Source: Umbelopsis ramanniana AG (Eukaryota > Mucoromycota > Umbelopsidomycetes > Umbelopsidales > Umbelopsidaceae). From it: a stretch of 64,000 bases of DNA. Shown here piece by piece: positions 36,227 to 48,069 of the stretch; the first letter of the stretch is position 1; every line of letters starts with the position of its first letter. The stretch spans positions 1 to 64,000 of the forward strand of contig NW_026252163.1 in NCBI RefSeq assembly GCF_025399195.1, written 5' to 3'. The notes below the pieces were generated by a model. It was not told where the DNA came from, made no database searches, and saw only the letters and a program-made list of their open reading frames with translations. Made by a program: the position numbers and the translations under genes.

Positions 36227-39200
36227 ATGGTAGACGAGCCTCACAGGCCCAACTCAAGATCTGACCTACGGACACCCAAAACGTTAACTGATAAAGCCAA
36301 AGAAGCCCACAAGCGAGCAGTAAAGTCAGCATTCAAAAATATACAAGCTGTCGAAAATGAGATTGCTCAAATAGCAAGTTCGGCAAGACTACTGGCACTA
36401 AATGGACAAAATGGCGACTTTCGAGATAGCGATTTACCCTTCAATTCTCGCAATCGGGATACTGGAAATGGCAGCTCATCCTCAGCAAGACACAGCAACC
36501 GACAGGATAGAGCGCCAGGATTTTCTGACATCGATCTGTCGACGAAGAAGGACGTGTGGGAACAAAAAATCCAATTACACATCCGATTAGCTAACAGATA
36601 TTTGGACTTGATCAAATTGGATTATGCCTTTTCCGAAAAGAAGAGCCTTGAGAGCTTATGTTGGAAGCGTGCAATATATTCTTTGGTGGAACAATTTCGA
36701 CAAGCTCTCAAGGTCTGTGCGAAAAGAGGTCGGGCACGCAAGGAAGAGGATAGCGACACCAGCATGCTCATTGAAGTTGATTCCGACGAAGACGACATTT
36801 CAGCAACATCCAATTCTACTAAAATTCGCAGTGGTGTATCGGGTGATATTGACTCTGCACGCGAAGAATATATCATGATGAAATTGCTGTTTAACGACTT
36901 CTTAATCCAAGCTGATGATTTCTACGAACGACTGATGGAAGCTGTCTTCGAACTGGAAAGCAAAGATAGCAGAGCTACTTACGACGTAGCACCTGCTTGG
37001 ACTGGACACAAACGACGGAAATGGTTCAAGAGTGTGCCAAATCGCGGTGACTTGGCACGATACCGTTGGAGCTTTACTACTGATGCAAAAGCAGATTATG
37101 ACATTGCTACGAAATTCAGAATTGCCAACAATAAGCCCATCAATCGAGAAGATGCTAGAAGGATTGCCTGGAAGTGGTATACTTTAGCCAGCTGGCTTAT
37201 GCCAAATGCGGGAAAACCTTTCTTCAATTTAGCACTACTGATGCATGGTCAAAATTCTTTGGAAGCATGTCACAAATTATATCTGAATATCTGCAGTTTA
37301 ATTGTACGACGCAATCCGTTCATGAATGGAAGAGAAGGCATACTGGCTTTACTTGAAGAAAATCGACAATGGGTCACAGAGTATACTAAATCCACTCAAG
37401 CAACAAACCACAGACGACATAAAGCACAACGCGAAATGCCGGCCAGCCAGTCAAACAAACAAAATAATCCAAATAATGACAGCTCTGAAGCTTTGGATCA
37501 AAAATCTAAATCTGACCATCTTATCATCTCGCTATTCATTCGTCTACACGGTATGATGTTCACCAAAATTGGCCTTGATCAATTCAAGGAAATTCGCAGA
37601 CGATTCTTTGAAAGCCTCTTTCCGAACAATCGTGTAGCCCTTCATGAATATTCTTCACCACCCTCCGAACGCAAAGGATTGTCGGGGACAGAGCAGTTTT
37701 GGATGGAACTTGCTATAACCAATCTAGCCAGTATATACCACTACAATTACCCAACATCTCGATTGGGTAAACTCACATCCGAAGCTTTCAGAATTTTGTT
37801 TGATTCACAGTCTCGATCTACCAACGATGATGAAAATCAAAACATATCACAGGAAATCAATCTGCCGGAGAGTAATGACATGAAACGTACGACGAGCGTA
37901 GCAGAATCTCCAGACGAGATGGTACGTTTACTACAGGAAGACGAAATATTTTCAAATGGAATTGATCTATCAATACAAGTTGCTGTGGAGATGCTTTCTC
38001 GCTATAATGCCAACCATGAAATGAACATCGCAACACCATTGCTTCCACCTTTCCCTGTCACTGTCGTTTCATTTGCCAGTCATGAAAAGAACCCATGGTG
38101 GATTGATGCGATCACGCCACGGCCAGAGAGTGGACGTCATCAAGAATCATGGCTCGTTTATATACATGTCATCCTGCAATGGCTCACTCTTAGTTTTGTT
38201 GTCTATCGTTGTGACCATTCTGGTCACCGTCGGCAGAGCTTTTGGGAACGCATCATTGGACCAATCTATCTTTTGGAAGGAATTGGAAGTCGACAGCATA
38301 ACAAATCTGTGAGCAAGCTTCAAAGCAGCAAAGTTTCTGAAGCATTTTGGACTTTGTTAGTGCAATTCCTCAACAAGCTTCTGTCTGATATACCATCGGA
38401 ATTGAAGCTAACTCTGATCGATATATTTATCGTTCGTGCAACAGCGGACATTGAAGAGAACGACGAAACAGCCCGTTTGACCTATTTGTTACAATCAGCT
38501 ATGACACTGCCGGTACTGCCAGAAGAAGCGACCCTTAAAGGCCTCGGATGGGTTGAAGATGCCATCAATAGGGTCAGCAAATCAACACCGGCCGTTGAAG
38601 CCCTGAATCACTTCAATAACATCATGCCCAACGATGTGGGGCTGCAAAGAAAAGTTCGAATTATATGCTATGCCTTTGTGCTCCACCAGGTACGATGGGT
38701 TTTTATTCTGGTTGATTTAGAATCTGCTTATTTTTAACCTCTCATAATTAGCAAATGAAAGAAGTAATTGAATTTGACTCAGTGGAAGAAATCTTCTCCA
38801 TTGTACACTCTGGTGTGATTGACGATGATTTGAACGTTGCCACAAAGCAGACTCGGCAACTCACGATTGAACATGAAACCCGAAATACCGAAGACGAAAC
38901 CGTTCAAGCACCGTTTTTGCGACAAGAATTTAATCATCCTCTATCAGAAAGTGAAGATGACGCTGAAGAAAATAGCATAATACAGCAGTTAAAGGAAAGA
39001 CGAAAGCAGCTCGAGCAAGATCTGTTGAAGGCTAGTCCCCCAACGCCTAACGTAAATATCAGAAAGGCTAAGAAAGACGAAAAGAAGGAGAAATCGAATG
39101 AACTTCGGGAGCAAGTTGTACCTGGAGCCACTCCATTAGTTATCGATACCAACTGCTTCATCGGTGAACTAGCCAATGTCAAGAAAGTTATCCAGTGCGC

Positions 39201-39685
39201 CAAATGGCAGATTATTATACCACTTGTTGGTAAGCTATCCTTGTTGTATACCTGTATGGTACTTTCATATTATTGTTAACATTTCACGCAAAGTCATTAC
39301 CGAATTGGACGGCTTGCGCTCAAATCATTCGGCTTTAGGCACGAATGCGAAGGAAGCCCTTGCCTATCTTGAACAGATCTTCTCACAAAACAAATCTCTG
39401 GGTACTAGACAAGCTCATGTGCGGATACAAACATCCCACAACAACTTTTTACATGATATCTCAATGCGTTCAGAACAATTCATGTGGGGTGAGACTGACC
39501 GGAATCTGGATGATCTTATTTTGTCGGTCTGCGTTTGGTGGGCAGGGCAATCTACGACGGAGACACATCCCGGTGCGCAGAAGGTCTGTCTTGTCACTAG
39601 TGACCGAAATCTAAGTGTCAAAGCGCGAGCCCGTGATATTAGAGTAGCTGATATCTCTAGTCTTTCACGAATTGTAACAAAGTAG
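36227..39685 (+). CDS. NMD endonuclease SMG6/EST1A homologue
   Basis: Three exons (36227..38689, 38752..39229, 39294..39685) encode 1110 residues. The middle has the EST1/SMG5-7 14-3-3-like region (WEQKIQLHIRLANRYLDLIKLDY) and the EST1 DNA/RNA-binding domain (WYTLASWLMPNAGKPFFNLALL). The C terminus from about residue 945 is a PIN domain. Three acidic active-site positions are visible: LVIDTNCFIGEL, RNLDDLILSVC and LVTSDRNLSVKA. They match the catalytic triad of human SMG6, so the nuclease is probably active, unlike SMG5. SMG6 cleaves mRNAs near premature stop codons. An acidic, Ser-rich stretch (EDSDTSMLIEVDSDEDD) interrupts the N-terminal half. The alternative name EST1 reflects the shared family; telomere function is not shown by sequence. 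Confidence 0.9.
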
Positions 39686-39857
39686 TTACCATCCTGGGAA
39701 ACTTTTAAAATTTATCAGACATTGAATAGATTGCTTGCAATTGACTAATTACTATACGATGTCTCCAATTTCTCATTTTTTGGTAAATCTCTTTCGAATG
39801 TCTACTTAATATTTTATGCAAATTGTATGAGATAATATGTACATGGGTTTTGATGAA

Positions 39858-40614
39858 TTAACTCGACATGACAGCGAAGTTTTTCTCCATATCGCTAAAA
39901 ATATCCACACCGGCTTCCAAAGAGTCGATCAATATTTCCAATTTGCGATGATCAAAGTTCTCTTCCTAAACAACAATCAGCCCAGAGCTTAACATCGATA
40001 TTCAATGTAATGAAAGGTATATTACCTGACGAATTTTATCCAAATCATTTGGAAAAGCTTGTGTAAGTTGACTGATATAAAAGTCTCTGAACCGTTTTGC
40101 GACATCTGGAGCGTCTAGAAGCGATTTTGACTAGATCCATAAGAATAATTAGGACCGTTTGAAGTACATCATGTCACACTGTAAGTATACGAGCAATTAG
40201 ATACCTGAGTCTCTTCTTTCTCGTCTTCAGTTAATTTTTCATTATCAGCAAAGCCGGTTTGGTCTTCGGCATCGTGATTAGCGTCAATCAACATCTCGTC
40301 GTCTAGGTCAGTAAAAAGATCGTTTGTTGTAGGCTCTATATCTTTCTCTTCAGCTATTAATGCCAAGTTGAAAAAATAGAGTTACTATCGAGTACTTCGC
40401 TTCATTCTGATTGAAAACTTATTCCTTACCGAGCTGTCAAAATTTTTTCATGGATAACAATGTTGTAGAATTAGATCAGTAAAGGAGCAATTTAATTAGT
40501 TGCACAGCCCCCTCAGCAAATAGATATAACACTAACATCATTTTCTGATATCTTGGCTTGCTTGGGTCGGTTTGAAGGCACTCCAGGTGCAGGTCTCTTG
40601 CGTTGTTGACCCAT
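39858..40614 (-). CDS. Ribosome assembly protein Rsa3
   Basis: Five exons on the reverse strand (40537..40614, 40430..40433, 40205..40353, 40026..40130, 39858..39965) give 147 residues. The N terminus is basic (MGQQRKRPAPGVPSNRPKQA), the middle is acidic, and the C-terminal block RFRDFYISQLTQAFPNDLDK followed by NFDHRKLEILIDSLEAGVDIFSDMEK matches the Rsa3 C-terminal domain (family pattern: fYls..T..F.dDLd.iR...F...LpiLidaL..G...F). Rsa3 acts in early 60S assembly in the nucleolus. Exon 2 would be a 4-nt micro-exon (CTCG) with good GT and AG neighbours. The alternative is one longer intron using a weak GTGTTA donor. Either way only one or two residues change. The 3' end faces SMG6. Confidence 0.8.
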
Positions 40615-41150
40615 GCTAGTAACGATCAAGAAAGCTCGAGTCAGACTCAAGCGCTTAATTTGCCACCAGAAAATCCGATGACGTGTTGGCGCTCCCCATT
40701 GGTGGGATTGCTTGCAAGTCCTCTTCCACTTCCGTGCAACCCACCCCTTTCAAAAAAAGACACAAGGTCATCCTTACAGCGACCTGAATTCCTTTGAACA
40801 CGCTGTTTCATTCTGCTCGCCAATAGCAGCGCAATTCAGCGATCAATATTCCACTTGGACTTTATACAATATCTGATTTCCTTTATCTTTTCTATACCTG
40901 GGCACTTTCGCACCTACTCATCCAGTCAAGCTTCCAACGCAACTCAATAGGCCAACCCCAGCACCCACCAACGATCCTTAAGATCGCGATAATCAAGTCT
41001 TTTAATTGTATGCTACCGTAGGATCCTGGGCATTCCATAATTCTAAATTCGCATTACCCCGCTTATCAGACAAGAGACTAGCAAAATAGGTCTCAGCAAA
41101 GACCTGTCAGCCAGGGCAACCAATCCTCCTTTACTTATCTCGTACCTGAC
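40615..41150. promoter_or_regulatory. Divergent promoter region of Rsa3 and the LIM-binding gene
   Basis: About 535 bp between two start codons pointing apart. It contains pyrimidine-rich stretches and no open frame with family features. The last 250 bp before 41,151 probably include the 5' UTR of the forward gene. No single element can be assigned. Confidence 0.45.
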
Positions 41151-43319
41151 ATGTCTACTACGACACAGTTTGCAACCGCGCCAACATCAGCACAGCAGCA
41201 AATTTTACGACAACGTGATCTTATGATTTCACAGCAGCAGCAACAGCAACAACAACAACAACAACAACAACAACAGCGACAATACGAACGCATAGGGTCA
41301 GGCACGCAATTGACACCACAACAGCAGTTACAGCAGCAAATGTTCTCTCAGACTGGTGGTGTTCAGCAGCATGGCATGGCTGGTGTTCAAGGCGCTATAT
41401 CAAACCCAACCGCTGCCGCTTACAATACCATGGTGAATGCTCCTTTTACGAATGGTCAACCCCCGGTAGGCTCTGCGGCATCCATACCCCAACAGATGGC
41501 TAATAACCCAGCTCTTCAACGTATGCCACCATCCGCCGTTATGGCTGGACAGCCAATGACGAACCGCATAGTTCCTATCAACGCTGGTCAGTTACCTGGC
41601 CAATTGACCACACAGCAGGCTGGGTTTGTAATCATTCCGTTTACGAAGTTGACCCTTTTCCTTTTGTCCATTCATACTCATCCTCATTGCTTTCCAATCA
41701 CAGACCAGCTGGCGTTGGATCGGCTGTCTACCGATTACTACAATACCTTGACAATCTCGGACCTGGAGCCCAGGTATGGAGCATATGCTTCTAACGTTAT
41801 ATGTTTTCAAACGAAAAAGTTACTAACCTTTAGTTGCAGACAAAGGAAATATCGTTTTGGCAAAAAGTTGTTGGCGATTTTTTTTCAGACAATGCTACCT
41901 TCCGGTATGAAATGACCAACGCGCAAACAGAGGAGAAAAAAGTGTTTGGTAGGATTACGTTCTCATTATGGTTTGGTTTTTCCTCCCCGTATTGACAATA
42001 TTCTAAAAACAACAATCCCTTAGAATTACCGGCTTCTCTACTGGCAAGATTTTACCTCACATATTTTCAATCTGGTGTCGTGCGGATGAGTTGGACATTG
42101 GAAAGCACAAATGAGCTGATGTTTGGAGCTGGCTCTTTCGTTGTAGACTGTTCTCAATCTACACTCATACAGTACTTCGATAACGGCTCACAGGTAGTAG
42201 TACTCAATGTCACTGCTATGGCCATCAAACGTATGACTAACTTTTGTGCAATGTGAAGGTTTTACTAAACGGCAGACTACGCGCACAACTTTCACCATCA
42301 CCTCCAACAGGAGCTCTGAAAATAGACATGTTGGACTTCTCCAGTCGTGGATATTCAGAATATATACCAAGAAACACGTTACTTGGACTATCTAAACATG
42401 AATCTCTGAAGAAGGATAACAAGAATATTAGCAATAAGCTTGACGCTATACTACGAGAAATTATACCAGATGGTTTGGTGAACGACTTTGGCATCTGCCC
42501 ACGAGTGATGCGGTGTTTAGAGGTATGAGATTTGAATGAATACCGTGATGTCTTTTGGAACCAATACTTCCACTTATTGACCAACCTCCTCTAGATTGCC
42601 GAGGTCGTCGCTTCCTTTGATGACTTAATATACTACAGTCGAATGTCAAGCGTCGGTCCATTGGGTACTTATACTGCAAACTGGGAATGCTACACTTGTG
42701 TTGATACCAGAATACTTACTCTTCTGTTTTGCATCTTCCAGAAAGCCTGAAGGAAGTGTCACAAAACATTCAAAACAGGATTGCCAAAATGGGAAATGCA
42801 GCTGCAATGGGAAGTTTTGTACAGGAGGATAACTTACCGGGCTCGCCTTTAATCAAACGCGAACAATCCAACTTGGATACAGGTGAGTGGAGTGGGGGAA
42901 GTGTACGCTATAAACCTAGACTCATCAATGCTAATGAACTACAATTTTACTTGTAGGTGCCGGAATGATGACCCCGCAGCAAACTCCAAAAAATACATCA
43001 CCATCACAACAAAGCCCTAGTATAGGTAACACACATTACCACCAGCCGTAAGACCATACAATGAAGCATACCTTGCTAACATAGCTTATTTTTCCTTTCA
43101 GGAAAGCGTAAAGGTTCTCCCAGCGAACATGAAATTAATGGATTCCCTGCAAACGATATAAATACCGCCATGAAAGGCTCAATGGGATCTGCTATGATGA
43201 CTTCGCCAATTTCTGTTACTAGCCCGGTAGCCAAAAAGTCACGAGCATCCAATGCATCCCCTCGAGTTCGAAAGAGGAACACCAAGGCGGCACGAACTGG
43301 TGTAGACACTGTGCCATAG
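41151..43319 (+). CDS. LIM-domain-binding transcription cofactor (LDB1 / fungal PtaB-Mfg1 type)
   Basis: Nine exons (41151..41623, 41704..41773, 41834..41948, 42024..42193, 42259..42522, 42595..42664, 42742..42882, 42957..43025, 43102..43319) encode 529 residues. The first 155 residues are Gln/Pro-rich with a run of about 15 glutamines. The LIM-binding domain spans roughly 158-395: VYRLLQYLDNL, ISFWQKVVGDFFSDNATFRY, ELPASLLARFYLTYFQSGV, LIQYFDNGSQVLLNGRLRAQL, DFGICPRVMRCLEIAEVV. The tail is Ser/Pro-rich with basic patches (GKRKGSPSEHE, AKKSRAS). In ascomycetes the counterparts PtaB and Mfg1 pair with Flo8/SomA-type factors to control adhesion and morphogenesis; that role here is inference. 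The gene converges with the TLC gene. Confidence 0.9.
41232..41276 (+). repeat. CAG/CAA polyglutamine repeat
   Basis: Fifteen consecutive Gln codons, mostly CAA with CAG at both ends, in the first exon of the LIM-binding cofactor. The mixed codons make it less prone to slippage than a pure run. Confidence 0.9.
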
Positions 43320-43666
43320 TTTGTAATTCAAAATAGCAGAAAACTCACAAAAAATAACAAAGTTCATTGTGCCATAGTCTCTCATTTTTATCACCATCTA
43401 CGATTTGGGTTTCTCTACCTCCTGTTTTCGTTGGCGCTTACGTCTATATATCACACGCACCTCTCTCATTTCTTGGTATAGATGTGTTAGTGGATGATTT
43501 ACTAGTGTCAAATTTATTGGAGGGATATGTCGGTCGATCGAACAAATTAGGAGAACATCTTGCTCTGTTTGTATATATGTTGAGTAGTGTCTCGAAGACA
43601 AGGAAGGGTAGTAACAAATAGAATGTATGGTATTTTGCTGAACCTGGCTGTTCATGAATAGTTGAG

Positions 43667-44898
43667 CTACTGCAGTCTAGGCGCTGGCTTCTTGGTGGAA
43701 AAGCGTCTGATGAGCATTCGAATCATCAAACCAAACCAGTAAACATTGAGGGAGTTCAATACGATGTTGGCAATGCCATATATGAACATATCTGCAAATT
43801 ACATCAACTGTTAGACCCTGACCCTTTTACGGAATTTTGTAACGCCATTTCATTTTTACTTACAGCTTATAGGCACTTGATCACGAACAGCATAAACATC
43901 GACTATAATTTACAGAAAATTAGTGTGTCATCTCTCAGATCCCGATAGCGTTGAATTACAACTCACCCCATGTCTGATAAGACATAAAAAAGCCATACGC
44001 TATACGAGCACCAAAGAAGGTGGATATCAACACAAGGCCATTCAACAACTGGATCTTACTGCCGGTCCAGCCAAGCTTGTCCATAAACCAATTGAAGTTG
44101 AGGAAGGGTGTGCTAAGTTCGTACAAGATAAAGACAGCTCCATAATAGTTAAGAAATGGCCGCTGGAAATTTAGATATATTTTTTTTGATAAATAACAGA
44201 ATACTTTTGGTGCAGTTGTATCTTCGACTTTTCACTTACGAATGATAATATGAAAACAGCAAATGCCGCTACGCCATGGAAAGCCATTCCAATTCCTTGA
44301 TGCTTAATGTATCGAACGGCAGTTACCATGTCCCATAGAAAGTATCTGTTCATTCAGACGAATTTTAAGTAGGTTGCACAAAGTCTTCCCCAACAAATGT
44401 ATGTCATCACGCTTACCCGCATGATATCGAGTAAAAGTTGGCTGCTTTTGGACTGTAACCAAAGATGCGGTCATTCGCAAGCTCAGAGTCGTTCAATATT
44501 AAAAATGCTCCGATGACCACAGTTATACAATGGGCAGTGGATACAACATGGATATTCCAGTTGGTTTCATTGAACTGCAGACAAAAGAAAAAAAAAAAAT
44601 TTTTAGTCAGATAACCTTTTTTGTCAATTGTCGGAATGAGGCAAATAATAGATCTAGTCGACTTACTCCTCGGAATGTCTTGAAAGTCTTTGGGAACATT
44701 TGCGGGGAAATCACTCGAGACAACTCGAATAATACATTACATGCTACCAACGTTGCAAGTACCACATGCCTATTGAGATGTACTGAATTAACAATCCGCT
44801 GGGTGATGTAGTTCAGGCAACTGTCAAGCTTTAAGTGCATACCAATGATATTTCAAAGTCGGTAGTTCAAGCCAGTCAAATATGTTGCCGGACACCAT
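43667..44898 (-). CDS. TLC-domain multipass membrane protein (TMEM56/TLCD4-like)
   Basis: Seven exons on the reverse strand (44843..44898, 44667..44769, 44417..44574, 44240..44345, 43967..44162, 43864..43902, 43667..43791) give 260 residues. Several hydrophobic helices are visible: HVVLATLVACNVLFELSRV, HVVSTAHCITVVIGAFLIL, GMAFHGVAAFAVFILSF, LNGLVLISTFFGARIAYG and IANIVLNSLNVYWFGLMI. The TLC signature residues are in YFLWDMV, the single His of HGVAA, and NYYGAVFILYELSTPFLNFNWFMDK. TLC proteins bind or sense ceramide and other lipids; this branch resembles the TMEM56/TLCD group and lacks the ceramide synthase Hox-like region. The basic C-terminal tail RRFSTKKPAPRLQ may face the cytosol. The gene ends 347 bp from the converging cofactor gene. 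Confidence 0.87.
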
Positions 44899-45023
44899 GT
44901 TTTTGAAGTAGTAAAAGGATAAAAGAACAAAGAGTGGATTCACTTTTCTCGGACTCTGAGGCAGCAAAATTATATATATTTATCTTGACCAATGATTTCA
45001 TCGGACACAATCTAGAGAGGCGC

Positions 45024-46618
45024 TTATAAAGGCTTTCTAGCAGTAAAAACTCGCCATCGGGCAAAACTATGATACTCATCAAACTCGTTCAACGCTTCTT
45101 GACAAACTCTATCATAATCCTCGGAAGATACATGAATTTCTTCTAGCCACCATTTCTTCATCGACTTGAATAAAATCTTTTGTTGCTCTCTGTACAAGAA
45201 TCCAAACTCCTTTTGTACTAGAAACACCGATCGAGAAAAAAGTTTAATTATGATTTCTCTCTCAGCATTATTATTTAACTCCACCAAAATTTTACTTACT
45301 TGGATCATCTGGCCACTCTCCAATGGGTATATCGTATACTTGCTCATGAATATCTTGAAAGCAGGCATCTCTTAAAAAATCTTTGATATTGGAAGCGTAC
45401 TGGGGACTAATGTCCAGCTTGTTCGACGCAATCTCAAACCAGTCGTTGATCAGGCTGAGAACCGGCCCGGGGCATTTGAACGGAAGGTCTAGACATATTT
45501 CAGTGGTCAGCATCGTCATTCAGCCGTTTTTTTTTTCAAGCACACCATTGTCTTTGACCGAATTTTATAAACCTTACCATATTCGACCAATTGCAGCCAT
45601 CCACCCGGTTTCAAAACTCGGTAAAATTCCTCGATCAACTGCATCCATCGTCCTAAAGGTATGACTGTTGCCATGTCTCGCTGATATACAAAATCAAACG
45701 AATTGTCCATGAATTCAAGTTGATTATGAACATTGCCTTGAACATATAAAAGTCTTTCATCCTTCAGTCGATGATGCTTCGCCGGTGGTGTCAGATCCAG
45801 CCCAACGACACTGGCGTTTGGAAACTCTTGGCTCATCTCGTGGGCCCATAACCCTATCAGACCTCGTGCCTCAGTAATCATATCATCATTCGACATAATT
45901 TTTACCGTCACTTACCGGTACCGCATCCACTATCTAATATGTACGTCGGGTTCTTTAGTGGAACGGCAAAGTTACCGTTGAATATTCGCTTGAAGAGATA
46001 ATGCTATAATAGCGTTAGCAATCCCGGGAATGACAACGGAATTAAAATAATTTTCACCCCTTTCCTTCAACTTACCTGGCGTAGCTGTCGATCGACTTCT
46101 TTTGGCCCTTGATAGTCATATATAGTAGACGGATTTGCTGTTGCTTCCATTAGCTTGGACCCATTCATAATTTTTTCGGATCGTGGAATACGACGGTCGA
46201 TAGACCGTTTCCCTTCAAGAATAAGATATCCCATTTCATCTCCAATCACAAGACTGCCATGGCTTCCAGCCTCCGTGCCGAATGTACGTGGAAGGGATCC
46301 AGGTGAATAGTTCGAAGGTGTACTTACAGGCGACATATCGTCGCTTGCTAGAGAAGACCCTCTACTGTGATTATATTTTGATGAAACTGCTGAAGGTCGC
46401 GGTATGCTGAGTCCGTTCAAGGTTGATAATGGTGTCGCTTGGTCGTGTAAAACCACTCGGTGTCCTATCGGGGTGGGTCCGCCTATAACTGCTGCTACTG
46501 TCGTCGAGCTCGTACCAAAGTTATTTGCAACTTTATTCACAGCTGTTGACAGTGCTTTTCGTTTCCTTCGTTCTCCTTTGCCCTCTACTTTTTGATCACG
46601 GCTCGCATTATTTCCCAT
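45024..46618 (-). CDS. SAM-dependent methyltransferase with predicted N-myristoylation site
   Basis: Five exons on the reverse strand (46076..46618, 45916..46003, 45578..45862, 45300..45488, 45024..45217) give 432 residues. The class I methyltransferase core spans about 190-310: motif I is LDSGCGTG, followed by FPNASVVGLDLTPP, VQGNVHNQLEFMDNSFDFVY and FYRVLKPGGWLQLVEY. This pattern is common in fungal LaeA/UMTA-like enzymes; the substrate is unknown. The first 180 residues are Ser-rich and low complexity. They begin MGNNASRD, which fits the N-myristoyltransferase consensus (Gly2, Ser6), followed by a basic stretch GERRKRK that could add membrane affinity. The acceptor of exon 3 ends in GAG rather than CAG/TAG pyrimidine-rich consensus, but it restores the family sequence. 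Confidence 0.85.
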
Positions 46619-47997
46619 TAATTGAAGTAGAGATCAACAGTGGGAAAATGTGGAAAACGGCGAATTTCGGTTTTTAATTGTCATGTTCGCGCTGAGGTGG
46701 TCTCACTCGCTTTAAAAGATAACCCTTATCTGGACTACTTTTTGTCTTGGTAAAAAGTCCTCATTTGACGTAACCCGACTTGCTCAACTTTATTTTTTCA
46801 CACTGGACTTTCTGCTTACCAGAATTCCGCTGACATGAGGTTTTATTAGACATTCTCTATGCTATAGAATCTTTTCTTCCCAGTCGCTTGTCTAAACTAA
46901 GCCCTGTTCTTAAAGAAAGTATGTGGTACCGTGGTACAGTGATCCGTCCTTCCGGAAAAAGGAGGAGTGGAAAGGGACTGTCGCACGTATTGGCATGATG
47001 CCAATTATCGAAAGACTTGGATCGGTTACTCTCATGCTACTTTACCTCCTCAGTCCCACGTACGCCACTAACTCCATAATTGGCCTATCGAATAAGGTGG
47101 ATGACCATTTGGACCCCACTTGTTATCACACCTGCCCTACAAATGCTGCCAAGCGTCCCTTACTAGCAGCCATTAGCTAAAAGTAGGCCCTTGCCCTTTC
47201 CTTTGAACGCACCACCCCATCTATTTGTTCTTATTAGGATTGCAGCCACTCTATAGACCTCATGTCTAAAGTATCATTCAGTGGTGTACCAGTTCTTTAT
47301 GGGTAATGGTTATGTTATTAAGATATGTATAACATTTATTGGTGTTGTTACTCGGATGAAAAATCGCTATTGCCTTGGCCGTACCATGGCACATTCTCTA
47401 TTTGTAACATATTGTTATCAGAATGCACACAGTACAAACTCCACCATTATACGGGCCGAGAACCGCCACCATAGATTGTTCCCAGACTATATGGTGATCA
47501 TCTTATACGGTCATAACTTCTGTAATTTGCTTTAAATGACTTGTCTTTTGAGATGATATGTCATATGATACACAGTTTTCTTGTCGACTACCAAATTTGA
47601 AATGTTTGTTACAGGGGTCTTTGGCATTATTCGTACACCTTGAAAAAACTTTTAATGCGGACGGTAGAAATTAGGGTTTTACATTTGAGTTGGGAAACTT
47701 GAGTTCTTTCTATGCAGTGTTTTTGGGGAATTCACTGAAACTGCACGGCAAGCTGGTTCTCACGGTGTCATCGCAACAATCGCAGTAAAAAATTCCGGGC
47801 CCAAGAGGAAAAGCTTAATGAATGCAAATTTAAATTATCCTTTTTGTAATTGCTTTCATATTTTTACCAGACGTCTTTATATAGCACTCTAACATTTATT
47901 ATAATAAAACCAAAAAATGACAATTCGTTCGGAGTCAACCACAACGATCGGCAAAAAGATTTGCGGCAAATGCTGTCTCCCAAAAAAATAAAAAAGC
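46619..47997. other. Gene-poor block, left part
   Basis: About 1.4 kb with no supported gene. A forward open frame at 46923..47180 contains an internal Met-Met followed by a hydrophobic stretch and SPTYA, resembling a short secreted-peptide precursor with one C-x3-C pair; support is weak. TAACCCTTATC and TTTAAAAG elements near 46,710-46,730 may belong to the methyltransferase promoter. Confidence 0.4.
47990..47995 (-). terminator. RNA polymerase III terminator of the tRNA
   Basis: A run of six T on the reverse strand begins two bases after the tRNA discriminator base. Confidence 0.8.
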
Positions 47998-48069
47998 AGG
48001 TCCTACCGAGAATCGAACTCGGGCTGCCAGATTCAAAGTCTGGAGTCATAACCATTAGACCATAGAACC
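47998..48069 (-). tRNA. tRNA-Gln (anticodon UUG)
   Basis: The 72-nt reverse strand folds as a cloverleaf. Acceptor strands GGTTCTA and TAGGACC pair with one G-T wobble. The A box reads TGGTCTAATGG and the B box lies in GAGTTCGATTCTC. The anticodon loop is CTTTGAA inside the stem CCAGA/TCTGG, giving anticodon TTG (UUG), which reads CAA. There is no intron. It matches other eukaryotic tRNA-Gln in its acceptor stem and discriminator. Confidence 0.96.
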
